A DNA stretch of 64,000 bases from positions 1-64,000 of the forward strand of contig NZ_AKKA01000107.1 in the NCBI RefSeq assembly GCF_000282035.1, read 5' to 3'. The notes under the pieces are model-generated. The model had not been told where the DNA came from and made no database searches. It worked only from the letters and a program-made list of their open reading frames with translations. The number at the start of each line of letters is the position of its first letter. Positions within the stretch are counted from its first letter, which is position 1. The position numbers were made by a program, and so were the translations under genes. The DNA is from Rhizobium sp. CF122. GTDB taxonomy: Bacteria; Pseudomonadota; Alphaproteobacteria; Rhizobiales; Rhizobiaceae. This document shows, piece by piece, positions 25,590 through 34,441 of the stretch.

Positions 25590-26831
25590 ATGAAACCGCT
25601 CAGGACATTGATGATGACAGCAGCTGCAATGGCGATGACGATTTCGCTGGCGGCAGCATCCGAACTAAAGATCGTCTGGTACGTTGACAACGATCAGGAA
25701 GAGGCGAACACGCGCGCCCTGCTCGAGCAGTATACGAAGCTGCATCCCGACACGACGTTCGATCTCGAAATCACCCCTTATGACGGGATGATCCAGAAAT
25801 TCCAGCAGTATGCGGCCTCCGGCATCATGCCGGACTTGTCACTTACGTCATCGATGGAACCGGTCATCCGTCCTTTCCTCGTCGATCTCAACAAAGAGAT
25901 CGGCCCTGAATGGATCAATGACTTCGTCAAGGGCTGGGGCGACGGCGCCAAGCTCGGCGACAAGGTGATCGCCGCGCCGCTGCGCGTGACCTCGACGGGC
26001 ATCTTTCTGAACGCCGATGCCTTCAAGAAGGCCGGCGTTGCGATCCCGGATCAGGCGACCGGGTGGACCTGGGATGAATTCATTCCGAAGATCAAGGAAG
26101 TCGCCGAAAAGTCGGGAACCCGCTATCCTCTGGTATGGGACGTTTCGGCGAGCCGCTGGATCGTTCACGAGTATCAGTATGGCAACCACATCTATACGGA
26201 AAAGGAGCCTGTGAAGGTCGTCATGGACGAGGCAGCGTGGACGAGCACGCTCGACAAGTTCATCGACATCACCAAGGCCGCAATGCCGCCTGGCCTTTGG
26301 TCCGGCGCGAGCTCGGATAATCCGAAGGAAATCTTCACCGCCGGTCAGGCTGTCGCCTATATGTCGGGGAGCTGGCAAATCGCCGGATTGGCCGACAATG
26401 CACATTTTGCATGGCAGGCCGGCCCGACGCCACGGGGCACCGTTGCGTCGTCAATCTACGGGGGCGACTATATCGTGGCCTTCAACACGAGCCAGCATCT
26501 TCCGGAAGCGGTTGAATTCATCAAATGGATCACCTCGCCGGACATCCAGGCGCAGTATGCCAAGACCTTCGGCATGATCCCGGCCAATCTGAAGGCGCCG
26601 GCAGTCAAGTACGACAATCCGGCCGCGACCGAAGCGATCAAGGCAATGCAGAACGAGCTGAACGCCAGCCCGGCCTACGCCGCAACCGATCAGGCCTGGC
26701 CGCAAATGCAGGCTGTCTGGGGTACCGTGAAGACGGCTGTCACTCAGGCTGTTGCCGGCCAGATCTCATCCGCAGAGGCCATTTCGCAGATCAAGAAGGC
26801 AGCCGATGCCTCGCTTGAGGCCGGAAAGTGA
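25590..26831 (+). CDS. ABC sugar-binding protein (family 1 extracellular SBP)
   Basis: A 413-residue periplasmic protein with a Sec signal peptide (residues 1-24, cleavage near AAA-SEL). The mature part has the CUT1 oligosaccharide-binding fold, with YMSGSWQIAGLADN and GGDYIVAFNTSQHLPEAVEFIKW typical of the group. GGGGA lies 4 nt before the start. First gene of a plus-strand operon with two permeases; the ATPase is encoded separately at 33128. The substrate is probably an oligosaccharide from pectin, judging by the GH28 neighbour. Confidence 0.9.
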   Translation: MKPLRTLMMTAAAMAMTISLAAASELKIVWYVDNDQEEANTRALLEQYTKLHPDTTFDLEITPYDGMIQKFQQYAASGIMPDLSLTSSMEPVIRPFLVDLNKEIGPEWINDFVKGWGDGAKLGDKVIAAPLRVTSTGIFLNADAFKKAGVAIPDQATGWTWDEFIPKIKEVAEKSGTRYPLVWDVSASRWIVHEYQYGNHIYTEKEPVKVVMDEAAWTSTLDKFIDITKAAMPPGLWSGASSDNPKEIFTAGQAVAYMSGSWQIAGLADNAHFAWQAGPTPRGTVASSIYGGDYIVAFNTSQHLPEAVEFIKWITSPDIQAQYAKTFGMIPANLKAPAVKYDNPAATEAIKAMQNELNASPAYAATDQAWPQMQAVWGTVKTAVTQAVAGQISSAEAISQIKKAADASLEAGK

Positions 26832-27781
26832 CGGCGGTCACGCTAGAAGATGGTCGTTCGGCACTGGGTCCCCACCCGGTGCCGAAAGGCCTGCGGGGCA
26901 GTCTGGCCAGCCTCGGCTGGCCTTACCTGCTCATGCTGCCCACAATGGCACTCCTCATCACCTTTACGCTCTATCCGCTGGTCCAGGGCCTGTTCATGGC
27001 CTTTTTCAAGCGGGGCGTGGTGGTTGTCCCACAGGTGCCAAGCACCTTGCCGCAGTACATCGGCTTGGAAAACTTCGTTGGGCTCTTAAGCAATGCCGAT
27101 TTTCAGAATTCATTGCTCAAGACGGTCCTTTTCGTTGTCATTGCAGTTCCGCTGAACATTGTCGTCTCGCTGGCGCTGGCTCTCCTTCTGTCGCCTCAGA
27201 CCAAGCTGTTTGCGGTTGTCCGCACGATTGTCTTTTTCCCTTCCATGATCAGCCTGCTGATCATCGGTGTTGCCTGGCGGTGGCTCTTCGGCCTCAACAA
27301 CGGCCTGGTCAACTACCTGCTCTCTCTGGTCGGAATTGCGCCGGTGCCATGGCTGGAGCAGGACACGATGGCCCAAGTCGCTGTCGTCATAGCCTGGGTG
27401 TGGGCGCAAGCCGGCTTCAATATGATGATTTTCATAGCCGGCTTGACGGCAATTTCCATCGACTACTACGAAGCCGCCTCGATCGACGGCACCAGCAAGT
27501 GGCGGCAGTTCACCCATATCACGCTCCCACTCCTCAAGCCGACGCTGGCAGTCGTCTTGGTGCTGTCCTCGATCGAGGCCTTCAAGGTTTATGAACTCGT
27601 GGTGTCCCTGACCGGCGGCGGTCCGGGCAAGGCGACGGTCTACCTCATTCAGACAATCTACGACACCGCCTTCCAGAAGCCCATGCAGGCCGGTGTCGCG
27701 GCCGCCCAATCAATGGTGCTGTTCATCATCCTGTTACTTTTGACGATCTTCCAGCTACGTGTATCGCGGGGTGAAAAATGA
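26828..27781 (+). CDS. CUT1 sugar ABC permease, MalF-like
   Basis: A 317-residue permease with a GTG start in a GTGA overlap. Six helices follow a 30-residue cytoplasmic N-terminus; the EAA loop is YYEAASIDGTSKWRQFTHITLPLLKP. It pairs with the following MalG-like permease. Confidence 0.9.
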   Translation: MTAVTLEDGRSALGPHPVPKGLRGSLASLGWPYLLMLPTMALLITFTLYPLVQGLFMAFFKRGVVVVPQVPSTLPQYIGLENFVGLLSNADFQNSLLKTVLFVVIAVPLNIVVSLALALLLSPQTKLFAVVRTIVFFPSMISLLIIGVAWRWLFGLNNGLVNYLLSLVGIAPVPWLEQDTMAQVAVVIAWVWAQAGFNMMIFIAGLTAISIDYYEAASIDGTSKWRQFTHITLPLLKPTLAVVLVLSSIEAFKVYELVVSLTGGGPGKATVYLIQTIYDTAFQKPMQAGVAAAQSMVLFIILLLLTIFQLRVSRGEK

Positions 27782-28596
27782 CGCGCATCTACACTCCCTG
27801 GCGATTGATCTTCGTCACACTGACGCTGTTCGTCTTCGTGATGCCGCCGGCCTGGCTGTTCCTGTCGTCGCTGAAGTCGCAGCAGGAGATCTTCCAGTGG
27901 CCGCCGACGATTTTTCCGGCGCAGCCGACGCTGCAGAACTTCATCGACACGGTGTCGCGCGCGAAGTTTCTTGTCTTCTTCCGCAATTCGGCTGTTGTCT
28001 CAGTGCTCTCGGCGTTTCTCTCCGTCACCATCAGCGTGATGGCCGGCTACGCGCTGGCGAAATTCAGATTTAAGGGAGATACGCTTTTCTTCCTGCTGAT
28101 CATGTCGTCGTTGATGGTGCCGTTGCAGATCGTCATGATCCCGGTCTTTCTGGTGCTGCGGGATCTCAATCTTCTCGACACGCTGGCAGGCATTATTATC
28201 GCGCCGGCGGCAACCCCGACCGGGGTCTTCCTCATGCGGCAATACATCACCAACATTCCTGACAGCCTTCTGGAGGCGGCACGTCTTGACGGTACGCCGG
28301 AGTGGCGAATCCTGTGGCGCATCATCGTACCGCTTGCCATACCCGCGATCGGCACGTTGCTTGCCTTCAATTTGGTGTGGCGCTGGAACGACTATCTCTG
28401 GCCATTCCTCATCATCAGCGATCAGGATAAATGGACCGTTCAGGTTGCGCTTGCCAACACTGTCGGGCGCTTCGGCATCAACTGGCCGCGGCTGCTGTCC
28501 ATGTCGGTGCTGTCGGTGCTGCCCGTGCTTGTGATGTTTACGGCGTTGCAGCGCATGCTGATGAGCGGTCTGATGGCAGGCGCGACAAAGGAATAA
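27778..28596 (+). CDS. CUT1 sugar ABC permease, MalG-like
   Basis: A 272-residue permease starting in the ATGA overlap. Six helices; EAA loop LLEAARLDGTPEWRILWRIIVP; N-terminal FLSSLKSQQEIFQWPPT is typical of MalG-type subunits. The operon ends after this gene at a strong terminator. Confidence 0.9.
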   Translation: MTRIYTPWRLIFVTLTLFVFVMPPAWLFLSSLKSQQEIFQWPPTIFPAQPTLQNFIDTVSRAKFLVFFRNSAVVSVLSAFLSVTISVMAGYALAKFRFKGDTLFFLLIMSSLMVPLQIVMIPVFLVLRDLNLLDTLAGIIIAPAATPTGVFLMRQYITNIPDSLLEAARLDGTPEWRILWRIIVPLAIPAIGTLLAFNLVWRWNDYLWPFLIISDQDKWTVQVALANTVGRFGINWPRLLSMSVLSVLPVLVMFTALQRMLMSGLMAGATKE

Positions 28597-28621
28597 GGTT
28601 GCACCACACCAACTGAACTTC

Positions 28622-28645
28622 AAAAGCCGCCTCAAGGCGGCTTTT
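28622..28645 (+). terminator. Rho-independent terminator of the ABC importer operon
   Basis: Perfect 10-bp stem AAAAGCCGCC / GGCGGCTTTT with a TCAA loop, 25 bp after the MalG-type stop. Confidence 0.9.
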
Positions 28646-28666
28646 CTGTATGACGCTTCCCACAAC

Positions 28667-28693
28667 AAAAAAAGGCCGCCCGTGAGGGCGGCC
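28667..28693 (-). terminator. Rho-independent terminator of the glycosidase/kinase operon
   Basis: On the minus strand, GGCCGCCC, TCAC loop, GGGCGGCC, then seven T. It lies 11 bp past the glycosidase stop; the two terminators separate convergent operons. Confidence 0.9.
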
Positions 28694-28704
28694 AGTTGGG
28701 GAAC

Positions 28705-30450
28705 CTAACCGACTGTCGCCGGTAATTTGTGCTTGTAGAAAAGTGCGGCGGCCGCCGGCATGCTGCTCCATCCCTGAAGCAGCGAGCCGCGACCCCAAGG
28801 AGGCGAGAAATATTCGACGGCGCCCATCCAACCCTCCTCAAGGCAGGTCTTCCACCACCGCAAGAGCGGGTAGTCGGCGCCGTCCAAGCCATGGGCCAGG
28901 AGTTGCTCCGCATAGAGGCCTGAAAGATAGGGCCAGTCCGAACCATTGTGATAGCGGTAAGCGAAATAGGACTTCTCGCGCGTATCTTTCGGACGCTTGA
29001 ATGGCGGGAAGGCGCAAAGCACGCCCCAATCGCCGTAGGGCTGTTTGTTGTTATTGCGACTTTCCAGGGTCTGCTGGACGCGGGCAAGTACGCTCTTTGC
29101 TCTTTCGGGAGAGACCGCTTTGAAGCGAAGCAGCGTCAGGCTGTCAAGCGTCAGGTGATCTTCGACAAAATCCGTTTTTGTCCCGTAGTCTGCGTAGGTG
29201 CCGCTGGGCTGCAACAGTGCCTGGTCTAGCGAAGCGCGTGCCTTTTGCGCCATGGCAGCCGCCCTCGATGCAACCGCCTCATCAAGCGACACGCCATGCT
29301 GCGCGATGACGTCGAGCGCGCCGATCCAAAGGCCGAGATCATAGGCAACATAGCCATGGCGATAAACGTTGTCGGCCCAGTCGCGATCGTGGCGTGGCTT
29401 TATCGGCAAGCCGTTTCCTGCCGCGTCGAACCCGCAATAGCGATCGAAGATCGTCACCACCTTGTCCCAATAGAGGGTAAGGGGGGAACTGTCACCGGTT
29501 GTCCTGACATAGTCGCCGATCGCCAAGACAAAGAAGAGCGGGCTGTCGAAGTGATCGCTCCACCAATCGCCAGGCCGAAGGTGCTCCTCTTTGATCCTTG
29601 GATGCGTTTGCCGTACTTTCTCCCATTCTTCGGCCTGTCCGGGACCTGTCAGGATGACGCCGCTCGGCGCTTCTCCGTTCGGCTGGACGCCCCGTGCAAG
29701 AAGGTCGATCTGAGCGCGGACCGCCTCAGGTTCCCGGTCGAGGAGGGCCTGGAGCGTCCAATAACCGTCACGATAGTATGTGCGAGCCGGCGCGCTATAG
29801 GCCTGGCCAGCCGCAAGGCCGGCAAAGGCGCCATGCTCGTCCTGCCGTATACTGGAGAGGGCGGCATGCAGGCTCTGCGAGATCATGCTGCGCATCAAAG
29901 GATCCGTTTCCGGCATAGCATCGCAGCGCGTTACATAGGCATTCGCCTCGGCGATCAGTTGTGTCTCTTCCAGCTTGAGAGCTGCCAGTGCCTCCTCCAT
30001 CGTCGCGCCGGCGGTCACGAATATCCCGCTGGATCTCTGCTCGGCGATGGCGACGCCCCAACCGGTACGGGCAATACGGCGACTGCCTGTCCGCTCCACC
30101 GGTTCGCGTCTTGCCACACTGCCCCACCAGGCGCAGCGCCGGGCGGGGATAAAGGTCCGCAGCTTTGCGCCCTTCAAGAAAAGTGCTGGCGCCGATTGGG
30201 CCACATAGAGTCCCCCATCATGCGTTTCAACGCGGTTCGGGGCATAGGTAAAGGGGGCGCTCCATCCAGTAAAAGTCAGATTTGCCAGTTTGCCGGCGCC
30301 CCAAAGTGAAAGCTCGATCTTGCCTTCCGGGCGGCAATCGCCCTGCAGACGCGGAGCCATGAAGGGGACGAGCACAGGCGCAGTGGAACGAAGCTGTCCG
30401 TCCGCGAGCGGCGCCAGAACTTGTTGCTTCACTTGTTGTGGCGCGCTCAT
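28705..30450 (-). CDS. Six-hairpin (alpha/alpha)6 glycosidase, GGH/GH63-like
   Basis: A 581-residue cytoplasmic protein without signal peptide. The N-terminal 150 residues are a beta-sandwich-like region; the rest is an (alpha/alpha)6 barrel with YYRDGYWTLQALL, DWWSDHFDSPLFF, HDRDWADNVYRHGY and FAYRYHNGSDWPYLSGLYAEQ, acidic clusters typical of amylo-alpha-1,6-glucosidase/GH63-type enzymes. Substrate not deducible; the ROK kinase and GH28 partners suggest cleavage of an imported plant oligosaccharide to a sugar phosphorylated by the kinase. Starts in an ATGA overlap with the ROK kinase gene. Confidence 0.75.
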   Translation of the reverse strand: MSAPQQVKQQVLAPLADGQLRSTAPVLVPFMAPRLQGDCRPEGKIELSLWGAGKLANLTFTGWSAPFTYAPNRVETHDGGLYVAQSAPALFLKGAKLRTFIPARRCAWWGSVARREPVERTGSRRIARTGWGVAIAEQRSSGIFVTAGATMEEALAALKLEETQLIAEANAYVTRCDAMPETDPLMRSMISQSLHAALSSIRQDEHGAFAGLAAGQAYSAPARTYYRDGYWTLQALLDREPEAVRAQIDLLARGVQPNGEAPSGVILTGPGQAEEWEKVRQTHPRIKEEHLRPGDWWSDHFDSPLFFVLAIGDYVRTTGDSSPLTLYWDKVVTIFDRYCGFDAAGNGLPIKPRHDRDWADNVYRHGYVAYDLGLWIGALDVIAQHGVSLDEAVASRAAAMAQKARASLDQALLQPSGTYADYGTKTDFVEDHLTLDSLTLLRFKAVSPERAKSVLARVQQTLESRNNNKQPYGDWGVLCAFPPFKRPKDTREKSYFAYRYHNGSDWPYLSGLYAEQLLAHGLDGADYPLLRWWKTCLEEGWMGAVEYFSPPWGRGSLLQGWSSMPAAAALFYKHKLPATVG

Positions 30451-31439
30451 TGGACGACCTCCCGTTGTCCAAGATTTTCAATGCTTGCAAGGTCGTTGAG
30501 ACCGAGCATGAGAGCTCCGAGCATGCCGGCCTCCGGGCCAACGCCAGTTGCCTCTATCTGCGTCGCAAATGGCAGCAACACCGATACATGCCGTGTAACA
30601 GCGCTGACAAATTCCCGTCGCGAGCCAATGCCGCCACCCAGCACGATGAGGGCGGGATCGAAGAGAGCTTGCACGGAAGCTATGCCAACCGAAGCGGATT
30701 TCGCGAGCGTCTCGATGACCGCGGCAGCTTGCGCATCTCCGGCTGTGGCGCGAGCGAAGATCTCGGCCACCGGTAAGGTGCCATCGCCATAGAGGCTGCG
30801 CACTGCGGGCGAATCGACCTGGTCCTCAAAGAGGCCGGCGCGGGCGTACGGTGCCGTCTGGTGCGGATTGGCACCGAGTGGCAGCAAGCCAAGTTCCCCC
30901 GCCCGTCCATGTTGGCCGCGGAAAAGCATTCCACCGACGACGAGCCCCATGCCGACACCGGTTCCGAAGGCGACGAATGCGAGGGAATCGCGATTGCGTC
31001 CCTTGCCGAGAGTGGCCTCAGCGTAAGCTGCGAGGTTGACGTCGTTCTCGACCACGACAGGGCAGGGCAGTGCCTGCGCGAGGAGCACGGCAAGTGGCCG
31101 ATCCGATGGAATTGCCAGATGGGGAGAAAGTGAAGCGAGCCCTGTCGACGGCGATACCGCGCTCGGTACGCCGACCACGGCCTTAAGCAGAGGGCCTGGT
31201 TCCCGATGCTGTTGCAGCAGAGACAGGATCATCCGTGGAATTTGCCTCAAGACTGGTGCCTCGGAACCATGTTCCGTCGGTTCTTCGGCCTTTGCCAAAA
31301 TCCGCCCTTCAAGATCGGCTAGACCCACCAGGATTTTCGTTCCACCCAGATCGACACCGGCAACGACGCCCGCACCGTCTGCCCGGCAGGGCTGATGTGC
31401 CTGTCGCAAGCCAGACGCAATGGTTGAAATATTTGACAA
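30447..31439 (-). CDS. ROK-family sugar kinase, zinc-motif-less
   Basis: A 330-residue protein. The TTG at 31439 is chosen as start: GAGGA lies 6 nt before it, and GVDLGGTKILVG falls at the expected distance. A longer frame to 31601 crosses the promoter and runs into the divergent regulator gene. Phosphate loop DLGGTK and the catalytic aspartate in VVENDVNLAAYAE are present, then GTGVGMGLV. The CxCGxxGC zinc motif that most ROK kinases carry after the substrate histidine is missing (ELGLLPLGANPHQTAPYA). No helix-turn-helix. Likely phosphorylates the sugar released by the downstream glycosidase; role inferred. Confidence 0.8.
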   Translation of the reverse strand: MSNISTIASGLRQAHQPCRADGAGVVAGVDLGGTKILVGLADLEGRILAKAEEPTEHGSEAPVLRQIPRMILSLLQQHREPGPLLKAVVGVPSAVSPSTGLASLSPHLAIPSDRPLAVLLAQALPCPVVVENDVNLAAYAEATLGKGRNRDSLAFVAFGTGVGMGLVVGGMLFRGQHGRAGELGLLPLGANPHQTAPYARAGLFEDQVDSPAVRSLYGDGTLPVAEIFARATAGDAQAAAVIETLAKSASVGIASVQALFDPALIVLGGGIGSRREFVSAVTRHVSVLLPFATQIEATGVGPEAGMLGALMLGLNDLASIENLGQREVVQ

Positions 31440-31461
31440 ACTCAGTCCTCTGCGATATTTG

Positions 31462-31478
31462 TTCGGCAGGTTGACGAA
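31462..31478. promoter_or_regulatory. ROK-regulon operator, copy 3 (kinase/regulator divergent promoter)
   Basis: TTCGGC, AGGTT, GACGAA: one mismatch in the left arm. It lies 22 bp upstream of the ROK kinase start and 116 bp upstream of the ROK repressor, so it can control both. Confidence 0.6.
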
Positions 31479-31594
31479 TTTATTATTGCCGCGTCGGAGG
31501 ACTGTCAACAAGCAGTTTGAAATCGGCGGGCTTTCATGGAAGAAGCAAATCACCGGTACAACGATGAAGACGGATCTGGCGGGATAGCTCGACG

Positions 31595-32797
31595 ATGGCA
31601 CTAACCGAAAACGCGCCTCCCGTATTGCGGCAGATTTCTGTCCGCGCCGTCATGGATGTTCTGCTTCACGCCGGCCCCACGTCGCGTGCGGAGCTCTCCA
31701 AGATTACGGGTCTCTCGAAGCAGACGATGTCCGAGGTCATCCGGACGCTGGAGGAAGGCGGGTGGGTCCGGGAAAAGGGCGTCACAAGCGGGCGCATTGG
31801 CCGCACCGCCATTACCTATGAGGTCAATGGCGACGCCGGATATGCCGTCGGTATCGACATGGGGGCGACGACAACGCGTATCGTGCTCGGTAATATTGGC
31901 GGAAGCGTTGTCGGCGAAATCGACTACCCATCCGATCGCCGCGGTGGTTATTACCTGATCGATCAGGTGGACGCGATGCTGTCGAAAATGCTTGCGGACA
32001 TGGGTATCGCCCGGGAGCGTGTGCTCGTAACGGCAATTGCGACGCCGGGTGTTGTCGACCCGGTCACCGGCGCGCTCTCCATGGCGCCGAATCTGGTCGA
32101 TATCAGTGGAATCGATATCGGCCGGACGCTGAGCGACAGGCTGGGCTGTCCTGTCGTCCTTGAAAACGATGTCAACGCAGCTGTCATCGGGGAGTCCTGG
32201 CAGGGATGCGCGACCGCAATCGATTCCGTCGCTTTCATATCGCTGGGGACAGGTATCGGACTGGGCGTCCTGCAGGACGGCAAGCTGATGCGCGGTGCGA
32301 GCGGCGCGGCAGGCGAAATCTCCTACATACCGTTCGGCGCAGACCCGTACGCCGAAGACAGCCTTGAGCGCGGCGCCTTGGAATGCGCGATCGCGGCCCA
32401 AGGGATCAGCGCGCTCTACGCCCGCTTGGGAGGCGCGAAGGATACTTCGGTGCGCGATATTCTGGCGCTTGCCGAAGAAGACGACCCGCGCGCCGTCGAG
32501 GTGATCGGCAAGGTATCGGACATCGCTGCGCTCCTCGTCGTTTCCGTCAATGCGATCGTCGACCCGAAGACCGTCGTTCTCGGCGGCAGCATCGGGCGCC
32601 ATCCGCTGATTGCCGAACGTGTTCGGCAAGGCATTACGAAAGCCAGCCGTCGTGCCATCGACGTCAAGGCCAGTGTTCTCGGTGGCAGGGCAACACTGCT
32701 GGGCGCGTTGGCGATTGGTCTGAACCATGTCCACAATCTGCTCTTCTCGCCGCAGACCCTGCCGGAGCAGCGGCGTCTCCCACCGCCGCCACTCTGA
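31595..32797 (+). CDS. ROK-family transcriptional repressor
   Basis: A 400-residue regulator. Residues 10-75 are a MarR-like winged helix (TSRAELSKITGLSKQTMSEVIRTLEEGG); the rest is a ROK sugar-binding domain with GIDMGATTTRIVLG, VLENDVNAAV and GTGIGLGVL. Like the divergent kinase it lacks the CxCGxxGC zinc motif (EISYIPFGADPY), so the two share an origin. It probably represses the local regulon in the absence of sugar through TTCGTC-N5-GACGAA sites. Confidence 0.85.
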   Translation: MALTENAPPVLRQISVRAVMDVLLHAGPTSRAELSKITGLSKQTMSEVIRTLEEGGWVREKGVTSGRIGRTAITYEVNGDAGYAVGIDMGATTTRIVLGNIGGSVVGEIDYPSDRRGGYYLIDQVDAMLSKMLADMGIARERVLVTAIATPGVVDPVTGALSMAPNLVDISGIDIGRTLSDRLGCPVVLENDVNAAVIGESWQGCATAIDSVAFISLGTGIGLGVLQDGKLMRGASGAAGEISYIPFGADPYAEDSLERGALECAIAAQGISALYARLGGAKDTSVRDILALAEEDDPRAVEVIGKVSDIAALLVVSVNAIVDPKTVVLGGSIGRHPLIAERVRQGITKASRRAIDVKASVLGGRATLLGALAIGLNHVHNLLFSPQTLPEQRRLPPPPL

Positions 32798-33127
32798 TTT
32801 TCAGGCCTCTTCCGTGCCAGTCGCAAACACTCGTTGTACCAGCTGACGAGGCCGGCGTGATGACGGTACAAGCGCCGACGAACATGAAGGTAGTCGACAC
32901 CTCCCCACGATCAGATGGAGCGGGCGCAAGCCGTCCAGGATGAGGGTTCGCCCGAGAAAATCCTATCTGCGGGGGGAAGAGCCGATCTGACCGTATCGTA
33001 GAAAATTACGTTCGTCATCTTGACGAACTAATTGCTTCCACGCAAACTGCCACCACCTGAAGGGACGGCATTCGACCGCTCGGTGCGCCCGTGGTTGCCT
33101 CCAGATGCAGCACAAAGGAATGAATTC
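32798..33127 (+). other. Intergenic region with promoter of the ATPase gene
   Basis: No gene recognised in 330 bp. The regulon operator at 33011-33027 is the only clear signal. Confidence 0.6.
33011..33027. promoter_or_regulatory. ROK-regulon operator, copy 4 (ABC ATPase promoter)
   Basis: TTCGTC, ATCTT, GACGAA followed by CTAATT, which copy 1 also has. It is 100 bp upstream of the ATPase start codon. Confidence 0.7.
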
Positions 33128-34276
33128 ATGGCCGGTCTCAAGTTGAAGGACGTCAAGAAGAGCTTCGGCCATCACGCAATCCTTCATGGTGTGGATCTCG
33201 ATGTGGGCGAGGGCGAATTCGTCGTGCTCGTCGGTCCTTCCGGTTGCGGCAAGTCAACGTTGCTTCGCCTCATTGCCGGCCTCGAAAGCGTGTCCGCGGG
33301 CCAGGTCATCATTGGCGACAACGATGTGACGGCGGCATCACCCGGGGATCGCGGGATCGCGATGGTATTTCAATCCTATGCTCTCTACCCGCACATGACC
33401 GTTGCGAAGAACCTTTCCTTCGGTCTCGAGAACCTCAAGATGAGTCGGGGCGAGATCGACCAACGTGTGATCGAAGCGGCAAGAATGCTGGCAATCGAGC
33501 CTCTTCTCGACCGACGGCCGAAGCAGCTCTCAGGCGGCCAGCGGCAACGGGTGGCGATCGGTCGGGCGATTGTCAGGAACCCCAAGTTGTTTCTTTTCGA
33601 CGAGCCGCTGTCCAACTTGGATGCCGCGCTTCGCGTGCAGACACGAGGGGAGATCAGCCGCCTTCACAAGCGGCTCGGCGCAACAATGGTCTATGTCACG
33701 CATGATCAGATCGAAGCGATGACCATGGCGGACCGCATCGTCGTCCTCAATGCAGGACGGGTCGAGCAGGTCGGCACTCCGCTGGAGCTCTTCGAAGCTC
33801 CTGCCAACAAGTTCGTCGCAGGCTTCATCGGTTCGCCGCAGATGAATTTCTTCGAAGGAACGCTTGCCGGCGCAGGTTCGGGGCATCTCGTAGTCGACGT
33901 TCCGGGCTTTGGCCGTCTGGAAATTCCAGCCGAGCTCGGGGCGGCGACAGTCGGCGAGGCTGTGATCCTCGGCGTCCGGCCGAGTCATTTCGAACTCGCT
34001 AAAGGCAAGGGCGCAGACGGATATCCGATCCGCTTGGACGTCGATTATGCAGAAAGCATCGGCACCGACACCTATGTGTATGGAATGGTCGAGGGTAGCA
34101 GGACGGCCACAATCGTCCACCTGCCGGATCATGTTACGATCAAAGACCGTTCATCGCTTGCTCTCGTCGTCGAACCTGCGCGCTTTCACCTGTTTCGAAC
34201 CGAAACCGGCAGCTCCTTTGCGAAATTGCCTCTCAGTGCGGGCAACCTTGCCAAAGCCGGCGACGCCAGGGCCTAA
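33128..34276 (+). CDS. Sugar ABC transporter ATPase (MsmK/UgpC type)
   Basis: A 382-residue ATPase from MAGLKLKDVKKSFG (33128, AAGGAA upstream); a frame from 33032 adds 32 residues. Walker A GPSGCGKSTLL, signature LSGGQRQRVAIGRAI, Walker B LFLFDEPLSNLD, switch THDQIEAMTMADRI, then OB/TOBE domains. The permeases it must energise are the CUT1 pair at 26828-28596, about 5 kb away, and it shares their operator. The two systems at 25.6 kb and 50 kb each have their own ATPase. Confidence 0.9.
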   Translation: MAGLKLKDVKKSFGHHAILHGVDLDVGEGEFVVLVGPSGCGKSTLLRLIAGLESVSAGQVIIGDNDVTAASPGDRGIAMVFQSYALYPHMTVAKNLSFGLENLKMSRGEIDQRVIEAARMLAIEPLLDRRPKQLSGGQRQRVAIGRAIVRNPKLFLFDEPLSNLDAALRVQTRGEISRLHKRLGATMVYVTHDQIEAMTMADRIVVLNAGRVEQVGTPLELFEAPANKFVAGFIGSPQMNFFEGTLAGAGSGHLVVDVPGFGRLEIPAELGAATVGEAVILGVRPSHFELAKGKGADGYPIRLDVDYAESIGTDTYVYGMVEGSRTATIVHLPDHVTIKDRSSLALVVEPARFHLFRTETGSSFAKLPLSAGNLAKAGDARA

Positions 34277-34360
34277 GAGCCTCACAGTTTCATAAGCTGC
34301 TTTGGCTGCCGGACACATGTTTGCGTGAGCGCCTTGGCGCAAGGTCGCTGGTTGGGAGCC

Positions 34361-34382
34361 TCGGCGCGTTTTCGCGCCGAGC
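34361..34382. other. Stem-loop between convergent genes
   Basis: CTCGGCGCG, TTTT loop, CGCGCCGAG: a 9-bp perfect stem with no T-run, 84 bp after the ATPase gene and 59 bp past the end of the convergent large gene. May act as a bidirectional transcript end. Confidence 0.45.
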
Positions 34383-34441
34383 CCCTGACTCCAAAAGCGG
34401 GAGCAAGGCAGATCTCTTTGGCCGATTGGCCTGTTGTTGTT

